Origin: Microbacterium karelineae
Lineage (GTDB): Bacteria > Actinomycetota > Actinomycetes > Actinomycetales > Microbacteriaceae
Assembly: GCF_009745985.1 (NCBI RefSeq)
Contig: NZ_WFIX01000187.1
Span: forward strand, 1-57,973
Direction: 5' to 3'
Length of the DNA stretch: 57,973 nt
The notes under the pieces were generated by a model, which made no database searches, had not been told where the DNA came from, and saw only the letters and a list, made by a program, of their open reading frames with translations. Positions 44,549-51,759 of this stretch are shown in pieces. Positions within the stretch are counted from its first letter, which is position 1; each line of letters starts with the position of its first letter. Made by a program: the position numbers and the translations under genes.

Positions 44549-45598
44549 ATGGGGGCACTGCTGCGAGGGATCGACCGGATCGTGGAGGGTGCGCTGCGCC
44601 TGCGGATCGTGCGCGCGTTCCTCCTGTTCAGCGACCACAGGGGCGGCCTCCTCGCGGCGGCGATCACCTTCCGCATGCTCTTCGCGGTGTTCGCGGCGGT
44701 GCTGCTCGGGTTCTCCGCGGCGTCGATCTGGCTGTCGTCACGCGACGACCTCTGGGACGCGCTCATCGAGACGGTCGACGGCGTCGTGCCGGGCCTGCTG
44801 AAGGTCGACGGGGCGGGGATGATCGACGTCGGAGCCGCCACCGATCTCGGGGCGAGCACCGTCGTCACGGGCGTCGTCTCGGTGCTCGCGCTCGTCTGGG
44901 CGCTCGTGAGCGCCGTCGGGAACATCCGCATGTCGATCCGCATGATCGCGGGCACGCGCCACGACGAGTCGAACGCACTGATCGCGCGGGCATTCGACCT
45001 GCTCTTCGCCCTCTCGATCGGCGTGCTCATCATCGTGTCGGCCGTCGTCACCTTCCTGGGCTCGGCCTTCGTCGACACGGTCCTCGCCTGGATAGGCGTG
45101 ACCAGCGGCGGGATCGCCGAGGTGCTGACGCGCGGAGGCACGCTGCTCGTGACCTTCGCGCTCGACGCCGTCATCATCGCGTGGCTGTTCTGGCTGCAGT
45201 CGGGGCTCAGGCCGCGTCTGCGCACGATGCTGCCCGGCGCGCTGGTGGGAGGCGCGGGGCTCGTGATCCTGCAGCAGGCGTCGGGCCTGTTCGTCGGGGG
45301 AGCCGACAGCAACCCGCTGCTGGCGTCCTCTGCCTCGCTCATCGCGCTGCTGCTGTGGTTCAACCTCTCGGCGCAGGTCGTGCTCATCGCCTCGGCGCAC
45401 ATCGTCGTCACCGCAGAGGAGCACGCCAACCGCGTCGCCGAGCGATACGGGGCCGAGAACCTGCTGCAGCGGCGGGTGCGTGCCGCGGAGCGCGATGTGC
45501 GCGTCGCCGCCGACGCGCTCGACGCCGCGCGCGCCGACGAGCGTGCGGCGCGGGAGAAGGCGGCCGAGCGCGAGCGGAAGCGCGCCGCGCGCGGCTGA
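44549..45598 (+). CDS. YihY/BrkB family membrane protein
   Basis: 349 aa with about six membrane helices over residues 30-280 (FLLFSDHRGGLLAAAITFRMLFA at the start and LLWFNLSAQVVLIASAHIV at the end, both typical of YihY/virulence factor BrkB). The last 60 residues form a charged, alanine/arginine/glutamate-rich helix (RVRAAERDVRVAADALDAAR), likely coiled coil and cytoplasmic. Function not established for the family. Confidence 0.9.
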   Translation: MGALLRGIDRIVEGALRLRIVRAFLLFSDHRGGLLAAAITFRMLFAVFAAVLLGFSAASIWLSSRDDLWDALIETVDGVVPGLLKVDGAGMIDVGAATDLGASTVVTGVVSVLALVWALVSAVGNIRMSIRMIAGTRHDESNALIARAFDLLFALSIGVLIIVSAVVTFLGSAFVDTVLAWIGVTSGGIAEVLTRGGTLLVTFALDAVIIAWLFWLQSGLRPRLRTMLPGALVGGAGLVILQQASGLFVGGADSNPLLASSASLIALLLWFNLSAQVVLIASAHIVVTAEEHANRVAERYGAENLLQRRVRAAERDVRVAADALDAARADERAAREKAAERERKRAARG

Positions 45599-45682
45599 GG
45601 GGCTGTGCGACCGAGGTCCGGCCGTCGCCGAACGCGCGCGTGCGACCGCATCGCGACGTGCGATCGACCCGTGTGCGCCGCG

Positions 45683-45688
45683 TACGCT
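45683..45688 (+). promoter_or_regulatory. -10 box of leaderless CYTH gene
   Basis: TACGCT, 6 nt before ATG 45695. Confidence 0.5.
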
Positions 45689-45694
45689 GGGTCC

Positions 45695-46294
45695 ATGGCC
45701 GCGCAGCGCTCCGTGGAGATCGAGAAGAAGTTCGACGTCGATGCGGGCACGCCCGTTCCGGATTGGACGCTGGTGCCCGGCGTCGCCGACGTGAGCGCGG
45801 GGGAGGAGCGACACCTCGACGCGGGCTACGTCGACACCGCCGATCTCGCTCTCGCCCGCGCGGGCGTCGCCGTCCGACGCCGGACGGGAGGGCCGGACGC
45901 AGGGTGGCACATCAAGGGCCCGCTCGTCGACGGAGGCCGCGTCGAGCTCGGCTGGCCGCTGAGCGACGACGTTCCCGCCGAGCTCGCGGCCGAGATCGCG
46001 CAGTGGACGACGGATCCGCTCGAGCCGCTCGCGCGCATCGTCAACGACCGCACGGCCTACGCCCTGCTCGATGCAGAGGGAGGCGTCGTCGCCGAGTTCG
46101 TCGACGACCGCGTGCGTGCGACCGACCTGCGCGAGGGCACCGAGCGCGCCTGGTGCGAGTGGGAGATCGAGCTCGGCCCCGCGGCCCCCGAAGACCGCGA
46201 CGCGTTCTTCGCCGAGGTCGCGCGCGTGGCGACGGCGGCGGGTGCCCGCGACGCCGGCTCCGCCTCGAAGCTCGCCCGCGCTCTCGGGCGGTAG
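45695..46294 (+). CDS. CYTH domain protein (triphosphate tunnel phosphohydrolase type)
   Basis: 199 aa. The tunnel-fold signature ExExK is at the start (VEIEKKFDV), followed by alternating charged strands (YVDTADLALARAGVAVRRRTG, WHIKGPL, WCEWEIELG). CYTH proteins hydrolyse inorganic triphosphate or thiamine triphosphate; the actual substrate here is unknown. It is convergent with the dihydrolipoamide dehydrogenase gene. Confidence 0.9.
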   Translation: MAAQRSVEIEKKFDVDAGTPVPDWTLVPGVADVSAGEERHLDAGYVDTADLALARAGVAVRRRTGGPDAGWHIKGPLVDGGRVELGWPLSDDVPAELAAEIAQWTTDPLEPLARIVNDRTAYALLDAEGGVVAEFVDDRVRATDLREGTERAWCEWEIELGPAAPEDRDAFFAEVARVATAAGARDAGSASKLARALGR

Positions 46295-46313
46295 CCCCGG
46301 CCGACCCCTCCAA

Positions 46314-46393
46314 CACAACGCAGTCGATCTGCGCCGCCCGTGTCCGGGAACTCGGCGTGTCGGGCGGGCGCGCGCCGAATCGACTGCGTTGTG
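46314..46393. repeat. Long inverted repeat in intergenic region
   Basis: CACAACGCAGTCGAT (46314-46328) and its exact complement at 46379-46393, separated by 50 bp that can also pair (GCGCCGCCCG with CGGGCGGGCGC, one bulge). The whole forms a roughly 80-nt extended hairpin between convergent genes, upstream of a separate terminator. Function unknown; possibly a REP-like or small mobile palindromic element. Confidence 0.8.
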
Positions 46394-46423
46394 CTGCGCT
46401 GTCCTCGCCCCCACGTACGCGAT

Positions 46424-46452
46424 AAGGCCCGGATCCATCGGATCCGGGCCTT
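46424..46452. terminator. Bidirectional terminator, CYTH / lpd
   Basis: Perfect 13-bp stem, AAGGCCCGGATCC with GGATCCGGGCCTT around a 3-nt loop, 18 bp from the stop of the dihydrolipoamide dehydrogenase gene. Confidence 0.8.
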
Positions 46453-46470
46453 GTCGCGCAGCAGAGTCGG

Positions 46471-47868
46471 TCACATGTTGATCATGTGGCCGGCGAGGCC
46501 GTGGAAGCCCTCCTGCAGCGCCTCCGACAGGGTCGGGTGCGTGTGGACGTTGCGGGCCGCCTCGAGCGCCGTGAGGTCCCACTTCTGCGCGAGCGTGAGC
46601 TCGGGGAGCAGCTCCGAGACGTCGGGTCCGATGAGGTGGCCGCCCAGCAGTTCGAGGTGCTCGGCGTCGGCGATGAGCTTGATGAAGCCGACGGGCTCGC
46701 CGAGGCCGTTCGCCTTGCCGTTCGCGCTGAACGGGAACTTGGCGACCTTGACGTCGTAGCCCTCGGCCTTCGCCTGCTCCTCCGTGAGGCCGAAGCTGGC
46801 GACCTGCGGCGAGCAGAACGTCGCGCGCGGCATCATCCGGTAGTCGCCGAGCGTCTGCGTCTCGGCGCCGCCGATCGTCTCGGCCGCGACGACCGCCTGC
46901 GCCTCGGCGACGTGCGCGAGCTGCAGCTTGGCGGTGACGTCGCCGATCGCGTACACGCCGTCGACGTTCGTGCGCATGTGGTCGTCGATGTCGATCGCGC
47001 CGCGATCCGTGAGCGCCACGCCCGTGTTCTCGAGCCCGTAGCCCTCGGTGCGCGGGGCGAAGCCGACCGACATGAGGACCTTGTCGGCGTCGAGCTCGCC
47101 CGTCGTGCCGTCGGACTTCTTGTACGTGACGTGCACGCCCTGACCGTTGTCGTCGGCCGAGGTGACGCCTGTGGAGGTGAGGATGTCGATGCCGAGCTTC
47201 TTGTACGCCTTCGCGAGCTCCTTCGACACGTCGGCGTCCTCGTTCGGCAGCACGCGGTCGGCGAACTCGACGATCGTGACCTTCACGCCGTAGTTCGACA
47301 GCACGTATGCGAACTCCATGCCGATCGCGCCGGCGCCGACGATCACGATCGAGTTCGGCAGCTCCCGCGTGAGGATCTGCTCCTCGAAGGAGACGATGTT
47401 GTCGCTGAGCGTGACGCCCGGAAGCGAACGCACGGTGGATCCCGTCGAGATGATGACGTTGTCGGCGGTGACGCGCTCGGTCGTGCCGTCGCTCTTCGAG
47501 ACGTCGATCGTCTTCGCGTCGACGAAGGAGCCGCGCCCCTCGTATTCGGTGACCTTGTTCTTCTTCATCAGGAAGTGGATCCCCTTGACGTGGGTCTCCG
47601 CGACCTTGCGACTGCGGTCGAAGGCCTTCCCGAAGTCGAAGGACACCTCGCCCGACATGCCGAAGAAGTCGGCCTTGTGGGTGAAGGTGTGGGCGACCTC
47701 CGCGTTCTTGAGGAGCGACTTCGACGGGATGCAGCCCACGTTCAGGCACACACCGCCCCAGTACTTCTCTTCGATGATCGCGGTGCTGAGGCCGAGCTGG
47801 GCGCTGCGAACGGCCGCGACGTAACCGCCGGGGCCGGCGCCGAGGATGACGACGTCGTAGTGAGGCAT
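46471..47868 (-). CDS. lpd: Dihydrolipoamide dehydrogenase (E3)
   Basis: FAD enzyme that reoxidises the lipoyl group of pyruvate and 2-oxoglutarate dehydrogenase complexes using NAD. 465 aa. FAD-binding motif [14 protein letters not shown] at the N-terminus, redox-active pair in [13 protein letters not shown] (Cys 41 and 46), NAD motif [14 protein letters not shown] near residue 175 and C-terminal catalytic His-Glu in HTHPTLSE. The start follows TAGGCT (47880-47875) by six nt, indicating a leaderless message. The other complex components are not in this window. Confidence 0.96.
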   Translation of the reverse strand: MPHYDVVILGAGPGGYVAAVRSAQLGLSTAIIEEKYWGGVCLNVGCIPSKSLLKNAEVAHTFTHKADFFGMSGEVSFDFGKAFDRSRKVAETHVKGIHFLMKKNKVTEYEGRGSFVDAKTIDVSKSDGTTERVTADNVIISTGSTVRSLPGVTLSDNIVSFEEQILTRELPNSIVIVGAGAIGMEFAYVLSNYGVKVTIVEFADRVLPNEDADVSKELAKAYKKLGIDILTSTGVTSADDNGQGVHVTYKKSDGTTGELDADKVLMSVGFAPRTEGYGLENTGVALTDRGAIDIDDHMRTNVDGVYAIGDVTAKLQLAHVAEAQAVVAAETIGGAETQTLGDYRMMPRATFCSPQVASFGLTEEQAKAEGYDVKVAKFPFSANGKANGLGEPVGFIKLIADAEHLELLGGHLIGPDVSELLPELTLAQKWDLTALEAARNVHTHPTLSEALQEGFHGLAGHMINM

Positions 47869-47874
47869 GGTCTC

Positions 47875-47880
47875 AGCCTA
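47875..47880 (-). promoter_or_regulatory. -10 box of leaderless lpd
   Basis: TAGGCT on the minus strand, 6 nt before ATG 47868. Confidence 0.55.
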
Positions 47881-47918
47881 ATGGCCCTGGGAACGGGGTG
47901 GGATCCGCGATGATCGCC

Positions 47919-48680
47919 TCAGGGACGCCTCGCGCGGACGATCATGACGACGATGAACGCGATGAGCGCGAGCACGACGACGCCGCCGACGATCGCGATG
48001 ACGACGGGCGCGCCGATCCCCGCGTCGTCGGACGGCGCGGTGGCATCGGGGGAGCCGGTCTCGGCCGGCTCGTCGGGGGCCTCGCTCGGCGCGGCCGAGG
48101 GCGTCTCCTCGGGCGCCTGCGTGGGGTCCGGATCCGTGGGCTCCTCCGTCGCCTCCGCCGGATCCTCCGCGGCGTCCTCCGTCGTGAAGGTGAACATCTG
48201 GCTGTCCGCGTGGCCGTCTCCGTAGACGACCTGCCAGACGACGGTGTAGGTGCCGGCCGGCGCGCCCGCGACGTCGAGGGCCTGCGTCACGGTCGGCCCG
48301 TCGACGACGGCGTCGCCCGTCGCGTAGTCGGTGCAGTCCCGTGTGTCAGCGCGGCCGGGATCCGCGATGAGGAGCCCCGCGTCCTCGCACGACGAGTCGT
48401 ACACCTGGATCTGAGTGTTCGACTCCCCGTCCTTCTGCTGATCCGCGGGAAGGGGTGCAGTGAGGTCCTCGCTGAACGTGAGCGACACCTCGGGTGGCAG
48501 CACCTCGATCACGCTCTGCTGATCCGGTGAATCGCCCTCGGGCGTCGTCGAGATGAGGTTCGAGTGCGCCGCGGCCGGTGCGGCGGCGGACAGCGGTGCG
48601 AGCAGCGCGGCGGCGAGGGCCGCGCCGGCGAGCGTGCGCGTGGCGCGGGAACGGGGAGGGCGGGAGTCGCGAAGTGTCAC
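47919..48680 (-). CDS. CopC-domain protein with C-terminal membrane anchor
   Basis: 253 aa exported protein. A signal peptide with AAAPAAAHSNL puts a His at the mature N-terminus, as in CopC copper sites. The CopC beta-sandwich runs to VVYGDGHADSQMFTF (second His). A long Pro/Ala/acidic linker (about 150-205) leads to one membrane helix and a basic tail (MIVRARRP). The copper role is inferred from the family. Start: TAGCGT (48693-48688) lies 7 nt before GTG 48680, and the upstream in-frame GTG 48689 overlaps that box. Divergent from garA. Confidence 0.85.
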   Translation of the reverse strand: MTLRDSRPPRSRATRTLAGAALAAALLAPLSAAAPAAAHSNLISTTPEGDSPDQQSVIEVLPPEVSLTFSEDLTAPLPADQQKDGESNTQIQVYDSSCEDAGLLIADPGRADTRDCTDYATGDAVVDGPTVTQALDVAGAPAGTYTVVWQVVYGDGHADSQMFTFTTEDAAEDPAEATEEPTDPDPTQAPEETPSAAPSEAPDEPAETGSPDATAPSDDAGIGAPVVIAIVGGVVVLALIAFIVVMIVRARRP

Positions 48681-48687
48681 GCACGAC

Positions 48688-48693
48688 ACGCTA
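48688..48693 (-). promoter_or_regulatory. -10 box of leaderless CopC-domain gene
   Basis: TAGCGT on the minus strand, 7 nt before GTG 48680; decides the start against GTG 48689. Confidence 0.5.
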
Positions 48694-48779
48694 CGCCCGG
48701 TCCCGAGAGGATCCCCTGAACCGACTCACTCGACGCCGGGATCGCGAAGATTTCCGCGCGTCGCTCGGCCCTCATCGGC

Positions 48780-48785
48780 TAGGCT
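48780..48785 (+). promoter_or_regulatory. -10 box of garA operon
   Basis: TAGGCT; the transcript would have a leader of about 15 nt containing AAGGAG (48797-48802) five nt before GTG 48808. Confidence 0.5.
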
Positions 48786-48807
48786 TGCGGGAACGGAAGG
48801 AGCGCGC

Positions 48808-49305
48808 GTGTCTGAACAGCAGTACGAGCCGATGTCGACGGCCACAAGGCACATCCCGAGCGCGTCCGGTCACGATGGGGCCGGCGATCACACCCAGACA
48901 TTCGGGCACGATTCCGACCTGTCGTTCGTGCCCTTTCACGGCGAGCTGTCGCAGGCCGAGCTCGACGCCGTCGCCGCACTTCCGGCCGGCGCGGCTCTCC
49001 TCCTCGTGCGCTCCGGCCCCGCCGCGGGCGCCCGGTATCTGCTCGACAGCGATGCGACCACGGTCGGGCGTCACCCCGAGGCCGACATCTTCCTCGACGA
49101 CGTGACCGTGTCGCGCCGTCACGCCGAGATCGCCCGCAGTCGCGGCGTCTTCGAACTCGTCGACCAGCGATCGCTCAACGGCACCTACGTGAGCGGCGAG
49201 CGCGTCGATCGCGCGCAGCTGCGCAACGGCGACGAGGTCCGCATCGGCAAGTTCCGGCTGAACTTCTTCAGCTCTCCGCGCGATCTCCCGGCGGCGACAG
49301 CCTGA
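48808..49305 (+). CDS. garA: FHA-domain regulator GarA/OdhI-like
   Basis: 165 aa. The FHA domain lies in the C-terminal two thirds: LLVRSGPAAGARYLLDS, VGRHPEADIFLDDVTVSRRHAEI (phosphothreonine-binding GR and SRRH), RSLNGTYVSGERV (N of the SLNGT loop). In mycobacteria and corynebacteria the unphosphorylated homologue inhibits 2-oxoglutarate dehydrogenase and is switched off by serine/threonine kinases acting on an ETT motif in the tail. Here the tail lacks ETT and shows HTQTFGHDSD instead. The GTG start has AAGGAG. The next gene overlaps by TGATG, as in the conserved garA-ftsR-merR order. Confidence 0.92.
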   Translation: MSEQQYEPMSTATRHIPSASGHDGAGDHTQTFGHDSDLSFVPFHGELSQAELDAVAALPAGAALLLVRSGPAAGARYLLDSDATTVGRHPEADIFLDDVTVSRRHAEIARSRGVFELVDQRSLNGTYVSGERVDRAQLRNGDEVRIGKFRLNFFSSPRDLPAATA

Positions 49306-50003
49306 TGGGTGCGGCGGCCGCGGGGGGCGGAGCCGCCGCGAAGGCGTCGCAGTCGCTGCTCTCGATCGGGCAGGTCCTGTCGAAGCTCTCGGGTGAGTTC
49401 CCGGCGCTCACCTCGAGCAAGCTGCGTTTCCTCGAGGTGCAGGGCATCGTGTCGCCGCAGCGCACGGCGTCGGGCTACCGCAAGTTCTCGCACGACGACA
49501 TCGAGCGCCTCCGCCTCGCGCTGACGCTCCAGCGCGATCACTACCTCCCGCTGAGCGTCATCCGCACCTACCTCGACGACATCGATGCCGGGCGATCGCC
49601 CGATCTGCCGCAGGCGCCCGCATCGATCCATCCGCAGCAGCGTGCCTATTCGCGCGCCGACCTGCTCGAGGCGGCAGAGGCCCCCGCCCAGATCCTCAAC
49701 GACGCGTTCAGCCTCGGCCTGATCGCGCCCGCCGAGCGGTACGACAGCCGCCATGTCGCGCTCCTGCGCGGGCTCGTCGCGCTCGAGCGACACGGCATCG
49801 ACCCGCGTCACGTGAGGGCGATGCGCCAGGGCGCCGAGCGCGAGGTCGCCCTGATCGAGGCGTCGCTGTCGCCCATGCTGCGTCGCACGGATCACGTGTC
49901 GCGGGCGCGAGCGAACGAGCTCGCTCCACAGCTCGCGGAGCGCCTCGACGAGGTGCGCGGCATCTTCGTGCAGCAGGCCCTCGAGAGGATCCTGCCGGGG
50001 TAG
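49305..50003 (+). CDS. ftsR: MerR-type regulator FtsR-like
   Basis: 232 aa. After a short Ala/Gly-rich start comes the MerR winged helix (LLSIGQVLSKLSGEFPALTSSKLRFLEVQGIV, then RTASGYRKFSHDDIERLR). The C-terminal part is helical. The corynebacterial homologue in the same garA-linked position controls ftsZ and is called FtsR; assignment here rests on synteny and domain. Start shares bases with the garA stop (TGATG), so the two are translationally coupled. Confidence 0.88.
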   Translation: MGAAAAGGGAAAKASQSLLSIGQVLSKLSGEFPALTSSKLRFLEVQGIVSPQRTASGYRKFSHDDIERLRLALTLQRDHYLPLSVIRTYLDDIDAGRSPDLPQAPASIHPQQRAYSRADLLEAAEAPAQILNDAFSLGLIAPAERYDSRHVALLRGLVALERHGIDPRHVRAMRQGAEREVALIEASLSPMLRRTDHVSRARANELAPQLAERLDEVRGIFVQQALERILPG

Positions 50004-50067
50004 CCGGCCGCGTGGATCACGATTGATAACGCTTGATCGACACGCCGCCTCTTCGCGAGCGGATGTC

Positions 50068-50097
50068 GTTGATGGGGGCCGCCGGCACCCGTACTGT
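50068..50097 (+). promoter_or_regulatory. Promoter of second MerR gene
   Basis: -35 TTGATG (50068-50073) and -10 TACTGT (50092-50097), spacing 18. Upstream at 50024-50038 lie two direct TTGAT motifs (TTGATAACGCTTGAT) that could be a regulator site. Confidence 0.4.
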
Positions 50098-50127
50098 GGG
50101 GGAGACCCCTTCGCAGAGAGGACGATG

Positions 50128-50670
50128 ATGAGCGCGGGACACCCCCACGACAGCGGCTTCGCCGTCGACCTTCTCTTCACCGACGGGCTCCCGCAGCTCG
50201 ATCCCGACATGGGCTACCGCGGCGCGATCGCGGCCAAGGCCGCGGGCATCACGTACCGCCAGCTCGACTACTGGGCCCGCACCGAGCTCGTCGTCCCGAC
50301 GATCCGCGGCGCGCACGGATCCGGCACGCAGCGGCTCTACGGCTTCCGCGACATCCTCGTCCTCAAGCTCGTCAAGCGGCTCCTCGACACGGGCATCTCG
50401 CTGCAGCAGATCCGCGTCGCCGTCGAGCAGCTCCGCGCCTCCGGCATCCGCGACCTCGCAGGCACGACCCTCATGAGCGACGGCGCATCGGTCTACCTCT
50501 GCACCTCGAACGACGAGGTCATCGATCTCGTCAGCCGCGGTCAGGGCGTCTTCGGCATCGCCGTCGGCAAGGTGCTCCGCGAAGTCGAATCGACGCTCGT
50601 CCAGTTCGACCCGGCCGTACCGGATCCCGTCGACGAGCTCGCCGCCCACCGCGCCAAGAAGACCGCGTAG
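50128..50670 (+). CDS. MerR-family regulator (second in garA cluster)
   Basis: 180 aa (ATG 50125 immediately before is an equally possible start). MerR HTH from about residue 29: GYRGAIAAKAAGITYRQLDYWARTELV, then RLYGFRDILVLKLVKRLLDTGISLQQIRVAVEQLR. The C-terminal region VFGIAVGKVLREVESTLVQF is conserved in this actinobacterial group. Its position after ftsR is the conserved gene order; the target genes are not known to me. Ribosome binding site AGAGAGG. Confidence 0.9.
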   Translation: MSAGHPHDSGFAVDLLFTDGLPQLDPDMGYRGAIAAKAAGITYRQLDYWARTELVVPTIRGAHGSGTQRLYGFRDILVLKLVKRLLDTGISLQQIRVAVEQLRASGIRDLAGTTLMSDGASVYLCTSNDEVIDLVSRGQGVFGIAVGKVLREVESTLVQFDPAVPDPVDELAAHRAKKTA

Positions 50671-50860
50671 CGGCGAGCGGGCTTCGACCTTCTGGTTCTC
50701 AGGGCTCGCTCGTTTCTGGGGCGCGGCCGCGCGGGACCGGGTCGCTTCGCTTCCGAGAACAGGTTGCGTCCGCGCCAGATCGCAGCGCGCAGCGGCGCAG
50801 ACGATTGAATCGAAGCCCATCGACACCCGGGCGGCGCAAGCCGCGCAGGGCAGAGCCAAC
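50671..50860. other. 190-bp convergent gap with nested inverted repeats
   Basis: GGGCTTCGA (50679-50687) is matched by TCGAAGCCC (50810-50818), and inside them GTTCTC is matched by GAGAAC. The centre is a G+C palindrome (GCGCGGCCGCGC). No coding frame is convincing. It may be a bidirectional terminator region or a structured element. Confidence 0.5.
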
Positions 50861-51676
50861 TCAGTGCGCCTGCGGGCCCGCCTCCGGGACCTCGATGTGG
50901 CCCGCCTCGACGATGCGGTCGAGCAGCTTGTCGAAGTCGGCGGCGAGCTCCTGCGCGGACTCGCCGGGCCAGACGTGCAGCGGCTTCGCGGCGCCCTGCG
51001 CCTGCTGCAGGGAGGTGCGCTCGGGCAGCTGCGGCTCGAGGACGAGCGGGCCGAACATGTCGCGCAGCTCCTTGATGCGGAACTGGTGCTCGACGGACTG
51101 AGGGCGCACGCGGTTGACGATGATGCCGAGGGGCTGCAGGCGCGACGAGAGGCCGCGGCGGATCTCCTCGATCGCACGCAGGGCACGGTCGGCGGCGGCG
51201 ACGGAGAACAGGCCGGGCTCGGTGACGACGCTCACGCGGTCGCTCGCCGCCCACGCCGTGCGGGTGAGGGCGTTGAGCGAGGGGGCGCAGTCGATCAGCA
51301 CGAGGTCGTATTCGTCCTCGATGAGGGCGAGGGCCTCCTCCATCTTCCAGACGTCGCGCACAGACGGGTGGGGGCCGTCGTAGTTGATGGCCGACGGGCT
51401 GCCGAGCATGATGTCGATCTTGCCGGGGTGCACCTTCGTCCACCCGCTCGACGCGATCGCCTGCCGGACCGTCTTCTCCTTCGGATTCTCGAGGACGTCG
51501 GCCACGTTGAGGCGGCCGGCCGTCTGCACATCGAGACCGGTCGACACATCGGACTGCGGGTCGAGGTCGACGACGAGCGTGCGGATGCCACGGGCGAACG
51601 CGGCGGATGCGAGGCCCAGGGTCACCGTCGTCTTGCCGACGCCGCCCTTGAGAGAACTGACGCTGAGTACGTGCAC
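50861..51676 (-). CDS. ParA-family ATPase
   Basis: 271 aa soluble Walker-type ATPase. Deviant Walker A KGGVGKTT at residues 10-17, switch region LVVDLDPQSDVSTGLD (with the signature Lys and Asp) and Walker B YDLVLIDCAPSL. No ParB-like gene or parS-like cluster is adjacent, so a role in positioning another cargo or regulating cell-cycle genes is possible. The GTG start at 51676 follows TAGCGT (51688-51683) by six nt; it was chosen over an overlapping out-of-frame ATG. Divergent from pyc. Confidence 0.92.
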   Translation of the reverse strand: MHVLSVSSLKGGVGKTTVTLGLASAAFARGIRTLVVDLDPQSDVSTGLDVQTAGRLNVADVLENPKEKTVRQAIASSGWTKVHPGKIDIMLGSPSAINYDGPHPSVRDVWKMEEALALIEDEYDLVLIDCAPSLNALTRTAWAASDRVSVVTEPGLFSVAAADRALRAIEEIRRGLSSRLQPLGIIVNRVRPQSVEHQFRIKELRDMFGPLVLEPQLPERTSLQQAQGAAKPLHVWPGESAQELAADFDKLLDRIVEAGHIEVPEAGPQAH

Positions 51677-51682
51677 ATGCCT

Positions 51683-51688
51683 ACGCTA
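51683..51688 (-). promoter_or_regulatory. -10 box of leaderless parA-type gene
   Basis: TAGCGT on the minus strand, 6 nt before GTG 51676. Confidence 0.5.
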
Positions 51689-51759
51689 CCGTCCCCTAAG
51701 CTGTGAGCCGTCCCCATCTGCCGCATCATCGGCGGAAAATCTGCCCCGAGGGAGGCCCC

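Noticed and set aside
50861-51676. Plasmid or integrative-element partition locus
   Set aside because: No ParB, replication or integrase genes; neighbours (garA-ftsR-merR, pyc, def) are chromosomal core genes.
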